DNA of 64,000 bases from assembly GCF_000422905.1 (NCBI RefSeq), contig NZ_AUGY01000011.1:98133-162132 (forward strand). Reading direction: 5' to 3'. This document shows, piece after piece, positions 42,214-50,611 of this stretch (position 1 is the first letter of the stretch; every line of letters begins with the position of its first letter). The notes below the pieces were generated by a model. That model was not told the DNA's origin. It was given only the letters and a program-made list of their open reading frames with translations, and ran no database searches. A program made the position numbers and the translations under genes. Source of the DNA: Paenibacillus alginolyticus DSM 5050 = NBRC 15375. GTDB taxonomy: Bacteria; Bacillota; Bacilli; Paenibacillales; NBRC-103111.

Positions 42214-43278
42214 ATGCCTACCCGCAAGCAAGTAACACTAAAAACGATTGCCAAGGAGCTTGGGTTGACTGTACAGACCGTGTCGAAAGCGCTAAAAGGA
42301 AAACCCGGCATGTCGGAAGCCACCAGACAGCTTATTGTCCACACGGCCGAGAAGCTGGGCTATTATACAATGGATCAGATTCGCAGCCTTAGGCTTGATC
42401 GCATTGCTCCTTATCCGAACGAAAGGAAGCGCTTCCTTTTGGTACAGACCGCAGAATCCGTGGCCTACAATCGCCTTTTGCTTCAAGGACTTCAAGATCG
42501 TTTCTTTTCCTTCGGCCATCGAATCGAGCTGCTCATGCTCCCGCAAAAGATAAAGAAAGAACATATGAACGGTTGGATCGAAGAGAGCGGAATGGCCTAT
42601 GCGGACGGCATTTTCATCGCTCCAAGCATTGTGCCTAAGGCGTGGGAGCTCGCTCTGTTTGGACTGCAGCTGCCACGAATATTGCTCAGCTTTCCTCCTC
42701 CAGGCGTGAAAATAGACAGCGTGATCTGGGATGTTTACGAAGCTACGTTTCAAGCAGTAACCTATCTGCGAAGCCTAGGGCATGAGCGAATTATGTACGT
42801 GGGAGATATCCATTTGCAGCGTGGCTTTATTTTGCGCTGGCAAGCTTTCTGTCACGCGATGAATATGCTCGGTGTCGAGATCGACCCTTCTATGCATTCC
42901 ATCGGTGAACGGACCAACCAAGCGCAGTGGCGTGAAGAGCTGCTGCAACAAATGGAACACTTTACGCCTAGCGCCATCATCTGTGGAATTGACCATGAAG
43001 TTCCAGTCGTATTAGAGTTGTGTAACGAGCTGAAATGGCGTGTGCCTGAGGATGTGTCCTTGGTCGGATTTTTGAATGAACAAGCGGAATCTCTGCCAAC
43101 GTTCACAAGGCCGCTTCTTTCGATCCGAGAGACCGGTTATCGTGCTGCCGACCGGATGCTGTGGCGAATTGCCAATCCGACGCTGCCATTTGAACACATT
43201 CGCATTCAAGGTGATTTTTTTGTTGGGCGTACAACTTCAATGCCAGCAAACAGCCGTGTTTTTTCTGAATTCAAGTAA
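42214..43278 (+). CDS. LacI-family regulator, divergent from the FAD oxidoreductase
   Basis: A 354-residue LacI protein with HTH TLKTIAKELGLTVQTVSKALKG, PGMSEATRQLIVHTAEKLGYY, and a binding-protein-like effector domain with ICGIDHEVPVVLELCNELK and VSLVGFLNE. The hinge (YYTMDQIRSLRLDRIA) is atypical, as in the CelR-like group acting on oligosaccharide genes. It is encoded opposite the FAD oxidoreductase-SGNH pair and probably represses it. The effector is not known. Confidence 0.85.
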   Translation: MPTRKQVTLKTIAKELGLTVQTVSKALKGKPGMSEATRQLIVHTAEKLGYYTMDQIRSLRLDRIAPYPNERKRFLLVQTAESVAYNRLLLQGLQDRFFSFGHRIELLMLPQKIKKEHMNGWIEESGMAYADGIFIAPSIVPKAWELALFGLQLPRILLSFPPPGVKIDSVIWDVYEATFQAVTYLRSLGHERIMYVGDIHLQRGFILRWQAFCHAMNMLGVEIDPSMHSIGERTNQAQWREELLQQMEHFTPSAIICGIDHEVPVVLELCNELKWRVPEDVSLVGFLNEQAESLPTFTRPLLSIRETGYRAADRMLWRIANPTLPFEHIRIQGDFFVGRTTSMPANSRVFSEFK

Positions 43279-43283
43279 ATATA

Positions 43284-43337
43284 GCACCAGAAATCATAAG
43301 ATTCTCATATGTCCTTGGCTTTTTTGCAAGATATAAT
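43284..43337 (+). promoter_or_regulatory. GCACCAGAAA site and -10 box before the YesN gene
   Basis: GCACCAGAAA (43284-43293) begins 48 bases before TATAAT (43332-43337). The same 10-mer stands 49 bases before the TATAAT of the permease operon (46890 and 46939). The match in word and spacing suggests a binding site for the response regulator. Confidence 0.6.
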
Positions 43338-43372
43338 AAGATGATCTGCAGCTAAAGGGAGGCCGACACGAG

Positions 43373-44989
43373 ATGTATAAATTAGTCATTGTGGACGACG
43401 AGCCGACAGTTCGTTTTGGGCTAAGTACCTATTTTGACTGGAATGCTTATGGGATTGAAGTTGTGGGTGATGCGGATGACGGTGACGTTGCGTTGGAGCT
43501 TATTGAGCGAGTAAAGCCGGATTTAGTGTTAACGGATGTACGTATGCCCAATATGGATGGCATTCAGATGTCGAATAGACTCAGCGAGCGATTTCCTCAT
43601 ATCAAAATTGTTTTTGTGAGCGGCCATGATGATGCCGAATATTTGAAATCCGCGCTTCTAGTCAAAGCGGTCGATTATATGTTTAAGCCCGTCAATTTAG
43701 GGGAATTGAGCGTGGTAGTTGAACGATTAGTTCGTGCCTTGCAAACGGAAAAGCAGGAACGAAAACTGATTGAGGACATGCAGGTCAAGCTCATTCAGAG
43801 CATGCCTTTGCTGCGGGAGAAATTTCTCATGTCATTAATTAGGGAAGGGATCACTTTTCCTGCACGAATACAGGATCGCATAGAGTTCCTTGGGCTTAAT
43901 CTTCCGCTTGACGCAACATACTGGGTGATCGCGATTCGCATAGATGATGCGTCTGAAATTGCACAGAACCGTTCCGAGAGGGATCAGCAATTGTTATCCT
44001 ACTCTGTCCTTAATATCGTGCAAGAGCTTATTGAGAAAGAGATTGGTGGATATGTCTTTGAAAATCAAATAGGCGAGTTCGTAGGCATTCTTCGACTAGT
44101 GGAGCAGGAAGATCAGGAAAATCTGCTGTTTACATTAGCCGAAGAAGTTCGCGAAAGCCTCTACAGCTATTTGAAAATTAGTGTGACCATCGGCGTGGGC
44201 GAGCGAATTTCAAGTCTTGCCAGCTTGCCGCAGTCATATTCGCAAGCAAGAGAAGCCGCCGATCAAAGATGGTATCTCGGTAAGAATCAGGTGATCTCCA
44301 TGGATAACCTGGAACAAGGCAACGACAGCATGTACCGCTTTGATCCTGCGCAGAATGAGAGATTGATCTCTTCTCTGAAAGCTGCGGAAGCCGGCAAGGT
44401 GCAGGAGGAGCTTCACATGATTTATAGCGCTCTTTCACGCAATCGCGCGGAAGGCATGCCGTATGGGCGCAACTTAAGCTTGCAGCTGCTGCTGCTTGCA
44501 GGCCGGATTATGATTGAACTAAATGTTCACAGGCAGGGGCTGGAGGAGAAAGAGAACGAGCTGCTGGCTAAGGTTTTTCAGCAAGAAACATTAGGTGATT
44601 TAAGACGGCTTGTGGAATCCCATCTCATCGAAGTATGTGAGCGAATCGGTGAAAAGCGCAGCGGCAAAGCTAAAAATGTCATTGAACGTATTCGTTCCCT
44701 CATCGATAAACGATTCGCAGAAAACCTGCAGGTTGGGGATATTGCGAAGGAAGTGTACTTATCTACAACCTATCTATGCCTGCTCTTCAAACAGGAAACG
44801 GGCGAAACTATCAACGAATATATGACGAAAGTTCGGGTAGACAAAGCGAAGGAGCTCTTGAAAGATCCAGCCAACAAATTTTATGAGGTCTGCTATGCCG
44901 TTGGTTACTCAGATCCTAGTTATTTCAGCAAAATATTTAAGAAACACACGGGACATACGCCGAGCTCATTTCGTGATCATTTCATGTAA
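43373..44989 (+). CDS. YesN-type response regulator with AraC HTH
   Basis: A 538-residue response regulator. It has a receiver domain (1-120) with the phosphoacceptor D54 in LVLTDVRMPNMDG and K in YMFKPVNLGEL, a long middle region (about 130-430) typical of YesN, and a C-terminal AraC/XylS HTH pair (VGDIAKEVYLSTTYLCLLFKQ and FYEVCYAVGYSDPSYFSKIFKKHTGHTPSSFR). ATG 43373 follows GGGAGG. It precedes its kinase gene and a CUT1 transporter, the usual order for sugar-responsive control. It is expected to activate the 46976 operon through the GCACCAGAAA sites. Confidence 0.9.
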   Translation: MYKLVIVDDEPTVRFGLSTYFDWNAYGIEVVGDADDGDVALELIERVKPDLVLTDVRMPNMDGIQMSNRLSERFPHIKIVFVSGHDDAEYLKSALLVKAVDYMFKPVNLGELSVVVERLVRALQTEKQERKLIEDMQVKLIQSMPLLREKFLMSLIREGITFPARIQDRIEFLGLNLPLDATYWVIAIRIDDASEIAQNRSERDQQLLSYSVLNIVQELIEKEIGGYVFENQIGEFVGILRLVEQEDQENLLFTLAEEVRESLYSYLKISVTIGVGERISSLASLPQSYSQAREAADQRWYLGKNQVISMDNLEQGNDSMYRFDPAQNERLISSLKAAEAGKVQEELHMIYSALSRNRAEGMPYGRNLSLQLLLLAGRIMIELNVHRQGLEEKENELLAKVFQQETLGDLRRLVESHLIEVCERIGEKRSGKAKNVIERIRSLIDKRFAENLQVGDIAKEVYLSTTYLCLLFKQETGETINEYMTKVRVDKAKELLKDPANKFYEVCYAVGYSDPSYFSKIFKKHTGHTPSSFRDHFM

Positions 44990-45004
44990 AGTCGGTAGAG
45001 GGGA

Positions 45005-46849
45005 ATGAAGCATCTCATGAGTAGAGGTTGGAACTACCTATCGATGATCTTCAAGGGCGTTGTTGCAGCAAGGGTATGGCTGATCGCTTACATTGTGTTG
45101 ATCCTGATTCCAGCTTCTGTATTACTATATGCTTACTCGCAAAGGTACTCCCGCATTTTGGAAGAAGAAGTGACTAGAACAATGCTTCAGACGCTGAAGC
45201 AGGCTGAAATCAATTTGAATCACCAATTTGATTCTGCCCGAGATATTTCAAATACGATTCTCATGAATCCTAAGCTGCATCAGTATTTAAGCACCTCATC
45301 ATCGGATAGCGATCAGCTCGATGCTTTGAAGGAACTGCGCATTTTGGTTGATAATGCCAAAACGAATCCGATTGTGTTTCGCGTTCGATTGTATGTAAAC
45401 GAATCCAAGCTTTTTTCCCATGAGAGAGTGAATTTCTTTCCGTGGGAAAGCATCAAAAACCGTCCTTGGTACACAGAGGTAGTGAATGCTAATGGCAATC
45501 TCGTGTGGACGGGAGCTTACTTGGAAAACTTTCTTGACGATGTGCAGAGCGCCCGTTATATTTTCTCGGGTATTAGAGTACTGCGGGATCCGGATAATTA
45601 CGATCATTTGTCAGGTGTTTTATCTATTGAAGTCGCTGCTAAAACCATAGATAATATCCTATCCAATATCGAGTTGAACAAAGAGCAAAATGTATTCATG
45701 GTCGCACCGAGTGGCACCGTTGTCCTGCATAACGACAAATCCTTGCTTGGGACGAAGCTGAAATCAAGTAGCGTGCTTAGTGCTATAGAACAAAAGGATG
45801 AGGGTGTATCTGCCATTACGGAGGACAACACCCAGCAATATGTTGTCTATACGACGATTGGGTCGACGGGCTGGAAGTTGGTTGCGGAAGTGCCGAAGAA
45901 TGGCATTAGCTCCCGTGCGGCCTCGTTGAATCAATTTTCAAGTGTGGCTACTTTGTCCGGTGTAACGATACTTTTCCTCCTCCTTGTTTTTATTCTGATT
46001 GCTTTTATCGTGCGCGGAATGAATCGCAAAGTGCAGACGGTGATAAGAGCCATAAAACGAGAAGGCATGGAGGGGCTGGATGAACGGAGCGGAACGTCGG
46101 AAGGCGATTTTAACCTGCTAGAAAAGAGCGTCGACCATCTGATCCATAGGGTCCGAGATTTAATGGAAGAGACTTATAAATCGAAGGTGCAGGAGCGTGA
46201 AGCGCAGCTTCGGGCTTTGCAAGCGCAGATTAATCCTCACTTCTTGTACAATACCCTAGATACGATCAATTGGATTGCAATTGGACATAATGCTCACGAT
46301 ATTAGCCAGATGATCGATGGTTTGGCCAAATATTTCAGGCTAAGCTTAAACAAGGGCAGAGATTTGGTCAGTGTGACCGATGAGCTTAATTTAGCGAAGG
46401 TTTACTTGGAAATTCAACAAACACGGTTTCCGAAGAGTTTTGAGGTTCATTTTGACATCGAAGAAGGCCTGGATGATATTGAAATGCCTAAGCTGACACT
46501 GCAGCCCATTGTGGAAAATGCCCTTTTGCACGGGATAAGGAAATCAAAGGGCAAGACAGGATCTATTATGATCAAGGCCAGGCAAGAAGAGGGAGTTCTG
46601 ATCATATCCGTCACGGACGACGGCATCGGCATGGAGCCAGAGCTTATGCAAAGTCTGCTGACAGAGCCGCGTCCCTCCATGAAATCTGACGGTTCCGGAA
46701 GCTCGTATGGGTTGTACAATGTGAATGAAAGGATCAAGCTGTTCGCAGGAGATGCCTACGGACTAGAGCTTCTCTCCACGATTGGAGAGGGGACTATAGT
46801 TACGGTTCGAATGACTTATAAGCATTCATCAGATAAGCCGCCTCTATAA
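45005..46849 (+). CDS. YesM-type sensor histidine kinase
   Basis: A 614-residue membrane kinase. It has TM1 (about 20-42), an extracellular dCACHE-like region (about 43-310), TM2 (about 320-345), a linker, and the His_kinase domain with the phosphoacceptor His in ALQAQINPHFLYNTLDTINW. A HATPase domain with VENALLHGIRK and DDGIGM follows. The start is ATG 45005 or 45017; the AGAGGGG site favours neither clearly. It lies 15 bases after the YesN gene and forms a pair with it. A terminator overlaps its stop codon. Extracellular ligand contact, possibly through the 48907 binding protein, is inferred. Confidence 0.9.
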   Translation: MKHLMSRGWNYLSMIFKGVVAARVWLIAYIVLILIPASVLLYAYSQRYSRILEEEVTRTMLQTLKQAEINLNHQFDSARDISNTILMNPKLHQYLSTSSSDSDQLDALKELRILVDNAKTNPIVFRVRLYVNESKLFSHERVNFFPWESIKNRPWYTEVVNANGNLVWTGAYLENFLDDVQSARYIFSGIRVLRDPDNYDHLSGVLSIEVAAKTIDNILSNIELNKEQNVFMVAPSGTVVLHNDKSLLGTKLKSSSVLSAIEQKDEGVSAITEDNTQQYVVYTTIGSTGWKLVAEVPKNGISSRAASLNQFSSVATLSGVTILFLLLVFILIAFIVRGMNRKVQTVIRAIKREGMEGLDERSGTSEGDFNLLEKSVDHLIHRVRDLMEETYKSKVQEREAQLRALQAQINPHFLYNTLDTINWIAIGHNAHDISQMIDGLAKYFRLSLNKGRDLVSVTDELNLAKVYLEIQQTRFPKSFEVHFDIEEGLDDIEMPKLTLQPIVENALLHGIRKSKGKTGSIMIKARQEEGVLIISVTDDGIGMEPELMQSLLTEPRPSMKSDGSGSSYGLYNVNERIKLFAGDAYGLELLSTIGEGTIVTVRMTYKHSSDKPPL

Positions 46850-46867
46850 GAAAGAGGTGGTTTTTTG
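46835..46867 (+). terminator. Terminator overlapping the kinase stop codon
   Basis: The stem CC-G-CCTCT / AGAGG-T-GG with flanking A and T pairs, ending in TTTTTT. It begins inside the last kinase codons, so the following transporter operon needs its own promoter, which is present. Confidence 0.75.
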
Positions 46868-46889
46868 TTTGCTTAAATACCATAAGATT

Positions 46890-46944
46890 GCACCAGAAAC
46901 AGAAATATTACCATCTACAAGTCGTTTCAGGGCACCTATATAAT
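46890..46944 (+). promoter_or_regulatory. GCACCAGAAA site and -10 box of the permease operon
   Basis: GCACCAGAAA (46890-46899) begins 49 bases before TATAAT (46939-46944). No good -35 box is present, as expected for an activator-dependent promoter. It is the counterpart of 43284-43337. Confidence 0.6.
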
Positions 46945-46975
46945 GAACCTATAAGAACACGGAGGTGAGCCTTAC

Positions 46976-47941
46976 ATGAGTGTTACACTAACAGAGCTTG
47001 AACAACAAAAAGCTCACGCCAAGCCCAAAACAAAAGGTAGTGGCCGTTGGAAGCTGATTCTAACCAATTATGATTTATATCTATTATTAGCGCCGGGATT
47101 ACTTGTTCTGTTTTTATTCAAATATGCGCCTATGTATGGGATTATTATCGCTTTTCAAGACTTCAACATTTTTGATGGATTTGCCGGAAGTAAATGGGTA
47201 GGGCTGGATCAATTCGAGAAGCTCATACACTCCGAAGAGTTTTATCAGGTTTTCATGAATACCTTGTTGATCAGCGTTTACAAGATTGTGCTTCTTTTTC
47301 CGGTACCGATCATCATCGCGCTATTCTTGAATGAGGTTCGGAAGGCTTTTTTCAAGAAGACGATTCAAACCATTATATTTCTACCGCATTTCTTATCGTG
47401 GGTGATCATTTCCGGATTGTTTATTAATATCCTGTCCCCATCAGGCGGTCTAGTGAACAATGTGATTCAGTGGTTCGGCGGGACGCCGATTTCCTTCTTT
47501 CTGGACAACCAATTCTTCCGAAGTGTAGTGGTATTTACGGCAGGTTGGAAGGAATCAGGCTGGAATGCGATTATCTTTATCGCAGCCATTGCAGGTATCG
47601 AGCAGGAACAATATGAAGCCGCTTCCATCGATGGAGCAGGGAGAATAAAACAAATGTTCCACATTACATTGCCAGGTATTATGCCAACGATCATTCTGAT
47701 CTTAATTTTACGCATGGGGTACTTGCTTGAAGCGGGTACGGAGCAAATTTTGACCATGTACAATTCGGTCGTGTATCAGTCCGGCGATGTCATCGGTACA
47801 TTCGTGTATCGTCAAGGTCTTGGCCAACAGGATTATAGCTTTAGTACAGCGGTCGGATTGTTCAATTCTCTTGTTGGGTTCATCCTGATCATAGCTGGTA
47901 ATGAGCTTAGCAAGAAGCTGATCAAGCGAAGCATATGGTAG
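46976..47941 (+). CDS. ABC sugar transporter permease, LplB type
   Basis: A 321-residue CUT1 permease with about six membrane segments (first LILTNYDLYLLLAPGLLVLFLFKYAPMYG) and the EAA-loop EQEQYEAASIDGAGRIKQMFHITLPG. GGAGGTGAG precedes ATG 46976. It is first in a three-gene operon of permease, permease and binding protein, which is the LplB-YtcP-YtcQ order. The ATPase is again missing and is probably a shared MsmX-type protein. The sugar is unknown and no glycosidase is adjacent. Confidence 0.9.
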   Translation: MSVTLTELEQQKAHAKPKTKGSGRWKLILTNYDLYLLLAPGLLVLFLFKYAPMYGIIIAFQDFNIFDGFAGSKWVGLDQFEKLIHSEEFYQVFMNTLLISVYKIVLLFPVPIIIALFLNEVRKAFFKKTIQTIIFLPHFLSWVIISGLFINILSPSGGLVNNVIQWFGGTPISFFLDNQFFRSVVVFTAGWKESGWNAIIFIAAIAGIEQEQYEAASIDGAGRIKQMFHITLPGIMPTIILILILRMGYLLEAGTEQILTMYNSVVYQSGDVIGTFVYRQGLGQQDYSFSTAVGLFNSLVGFILIIAGNELSKKLIKRSIW

Positions 47942-47953
47942 GGGGTGGAAAAC

Positions 47954-48829
47954 ATGCATAAGAAAACGCTTAGTGATTGGTCATTAGACTTCTGTGTTTA
48001 TCTTGTATTGCTGCTTTGCGGCTTAGCTACACTGCTGCCTTTGGCCAATATATTATCGAAATCGATTAGTGATGAGTCAGCAGTAGTTTCTGGTAAAGTT
48101 GGCATTTTTCCAGTAGGCTTCCAGCTAGATACGATGAAATATGTGGTGTCCTCCAGCCAATTTCTTCACTCGATAGAGATTTCGCTGCTCATCACAGTTG
48201 TTGGCACAGTGCTAGCGATTCTGGTAACGGCAATAACGGCTTATCCATTGTCCAAGAGGCATCTTCCAGGCATTTCGATGATTATGCTGCTGTTTATTTT
48301 CACGATGATGTTTAATGGCGGTATTATTCCAAATTACCTGCTAATGAAACAACTGCATTTAATTAATAGCTTATGGTCGCTAATGCTTCCAGCCCTCATT
48401 AGTGTGTTTAATATGCTGGTTATCAAAAGTTATTATGAATCCTTGCCTGAGGCTCTTGAAGAATCCGCCAAAATGGATGGCGCTCGTAACTTTACGATTC
48501 TTTTTCGCATCATTCTTCCTTTAAGTGTACCCGTTATTGCAACGATTGCTCTTTTCTACGCCGTGTACTTCTGGAATGACTACTTCCACCCCATGCTCTA
48601 CATTAATGACGCAGGCCTTAAGCCTTTGCAGTTGTACTTGCGCGACATTGTTTTGAATGCCGACAGTTCCAACGCTTTGAACAAAAGTACGGACGACTTG
48701 ATGAATACATCACCGGAGGGGGTTCGTTCCGCAACCGTAATTGCCTCCATTATTCCGATGCTGCTCGTTTATCCTTATTTGCAAAAGCATTTTGTCAAAG
48801 GCGTACTCATTGGCTCTGTGAAAGGGTAA
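47954..48829 (+). CDS. ABC sugar transporter permease, YtcP/AraQ type
   Basis: A 291-residue CUT1 permease with six membrane segments, the subfamily segment FTMMFNGGIIPNYLLMKQLHLINS, EAA-loop EESAKMDGARNFTILFRIILP, and the C-terminus KHFVKGVLIGSVKG. The start is ATG 47954, because an in-frame GTG at 47945 lies within the GGGGGTGG ribosome binding site. It follows the LplB-type gene by 12 bases and forms the second half of the channel. Confidence 0.9.
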   Translation: MHKKTLSDWSLDFCVYLVLLLCGLATLLPLANILSKSISDESAVVSGKVGIFPVGFQLDTMKYVVSSSQFLHSIEISLLITVVGTVLAILVTAITAYPLSKRHLPGISMIMLLFIFTMMFNGGIIPNYLLMKQLHLINSLWSLMLPALISVFNMLVIKSYYESLPEALEESAKMDGARNFTILFRIILPLSVPVIATIALFYAVYFWNDYFHPMLYINDAGLKPLQLYLRDIVLNADSSNALNKSTDDLMNTSPEGVRSATVIASIIPMLLVYPYLQKHFVKGVLIGSVKG

Positions 48830-48906
48830 TTGTGCATTAACGCTCTGGATTTAAGCATCTAGGGTTTAATGATATAGTAAACACATACATTTAGGGAGGT
48901 CTACCC

Positions 48907-50457
48907 ATGCTCAAAAAACACAACAAAGCTATGCTTCTAACTGTTGCAGCATGCTTGTCCATTTCGTCTCTTGTCGCCTGCGCTTCCAAAAATACGACCA
49001 CAGGCGGCAGTGCATCCCCAGCCAGCACAGCAGCGGCAATTGCGACAACTGCTGGACCGAAGGCCGAGTTAAGATCATTGCAAATTTGGCAGCAAGAGGA
49101 CTACAATACGTATCCGGTAGCTAAGTTCCTAGAAGAGAAAACGGGCTACAAAGTGAAATATGATATGCTTCCTCAGGATAAGCCCCAGGATAAGCTGAAC
49201 ATTCTCATTGCCTCCGGAGAGTCTTATGACGTGATCACTTCTCTTGGTGGGACAGAATTCAAAGCTTTATATGCAGACTATGCGAAAAAAGGCGCTTTAG
49301 TAGATTTAGGGCCGCTGATCGATAAATTTGGACCCAACATTAAATCGGCTGTAGACCCTGATGCTCTCGAAGCCGCTAAAGTGGATGGAAAATTGTACGC
49401 AATCCCTACCAAAAGTATACCGACCGCCTCTACTAGCCTATACATTCGGCAGGATTGGCTTGACAAAGTAGGAATGAAAGCGCCTACTACGTTGGATGAG
49501 TTGGTGGCTGTTCTCAAAGCTTTTAAAGAGAAGGATCCAGGTGGTAACGGAGATAAAAATATTCCATTAACGGTGAGAGGCGATTCGCCGTTCATTGACA
49601 ACATTGTCGGTGCCTTTGGTATGCCGAACTTTTGGAATAATGTGAATGGGAAGTTAACACCGCGAATTCTAGACCCAGCTTACAAAGACTATATCAATTT
49701 TGCCCAAGATCTCTTTAAACAAGGCTTGATTGATAAAGAATTTGCTGCCAATAAAGATGCTACCGCGAAAGAAAAATTCACAAGCGGAAGAGCAGGAATC
49801 ATTCTGATGAACTGGTCTGATGTGCCTGTTATTGCAGATGCATTAGTGAAAAACGTACCTACAGCTAAGGCGACATTTCTTCCAGCATTAAAAGGTAAGG
49901 ATGGCAAAATAGGCCTATCTGCAAACCAAGGCTTTGATCGTATTTCTTTCATTCCTAAAGCATCCAAGCATCCTGAGGATGCTATCAAATGGATGAATGC
50001 TAAACTTGAAAAGGAAACGTTTAAAGGGATGGCCATTGGTGAAGAGAATAAGCACTTTACATTCAAGGATGGCACGTATACACCGATTCAACCTATCTTT
50101 ACAGATGAGCGCAATAGAGCAAATAATTTCTTAATGGGCTCTGATGACAAAAATTATCCAACTTATTGGCAAGCACGTGTGCGTAAGGATTTACGCTTGT
50201 TTGAAGCTTGGAAGTTTATGAATGTGACGGAAGCGAATGTAAGAGTACTTGATCCATTGGGCTTCGCTCCTTACTTACCTGATTTCTCGAAAAACTTTCA
50301 GCAGTTGAACGTGATGGTGGGAGATTATACGACGAAGTTGATTTTTGGCGCGGAGCCATTAAGCGGTTTGGATGCGTTCCAACAGAAATTCAAAGCTTCC
50401 GGCGGAGACGCAAGCTTCAAAGAAGTCAACGATTGGTATGCAACTGCAAAGAAATAA
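48907..50457 (+). CDS. CUT1 solute-binding lipoprotein (YtcQ type)
   Basis: A 516-residue lipoprotein with signal KKHNKAMLLTVAACLSISSLVAC (lipobox LVAC), a Ser/Ala/Thr-rich linker, then a family-1 binding domain with QIWQQEDYNTYPVAKFLEEKTGYKV and VDGKLYAIPTKS. It has a strong GGGAGG site. It captures an oligosaccharide outside the membrane and feeds the two permeases encoded upstream. It also may inform the YesM kinase, as such lipoproteins do in related systems; that is inference. A terminator follows. Confidence 0.88.
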   Translation: MLKKHNKAMLLTVAACLSISSLVACASKNTTTGGSASPASTAAAIATTAGPKAELRSLQIWQQEDYNTYPVAKFLEEKTGYKVKYDMLPQDKPQDKLNILIASGESYDVITSLGGTEFKALYADYAKKGALVDLGPLIDKFGPNIKSAVDPDALEAAKVDGKLYAIPTKSIPTASTSLYIRQDWLDKVGMKAPTTLDELVAVLKAFKEKDPGGNGDKNIPLTVRGDSPFIDNIVGAFGMPNFWNNVNGKLTPRILDPAYKDYINFAQDLFKQGLIDKEFAANKDATAKEKFTSGRAGIILMNWSDVPVIADALVKNVPTAKATFLPALKGKDGKIGLSANQGFDRISFIPKASKHPEDAIKWMNAKLEKETFKGMAIGEENKHFTFKDGTYTPIQPIFTDERNRANNFLMGSDDKNYPTYWQARVRKDLRLFEAWKFMNVTEANVRVLDPLGFAPYLPDFSKNFQQLNVMVGDYTTKLIFGAEPLSGLDAFQQKFKASGGDASFKEVNDWYATAKK

Positions 50458-50490
50458 GTATAAAATTCATTTAACTTAATCAGTTTGATT

Positions 50491-50527
50491 AGCAAATAGA
50501 CCGCTATTGCGGTTTATTTGCTTTTTT
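50491..50527 (+). terminator. Terminator of the first YesMN-linked transporter operon
   Basis: The stem AGCAAATA-G-ACCGC / GCGGT-T-TATTTGCT with a four-base loop, followed by six T. Confidence 0.87.
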
Positions 50528-50611
50528 CAATGTAGACCCCGTAAAGAAGTAATGCTAAGTTTAAAACAACGCCAACTCAACTATTGTCAATTACGTGAGG
50601 AGATAACTTCC

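Noticed and set aside
43314..43331. Sigma-54-like TTGGC...TTGC before the YesN gene
   Set aside because: GG and GC are only 7 bases apart instead of 10.
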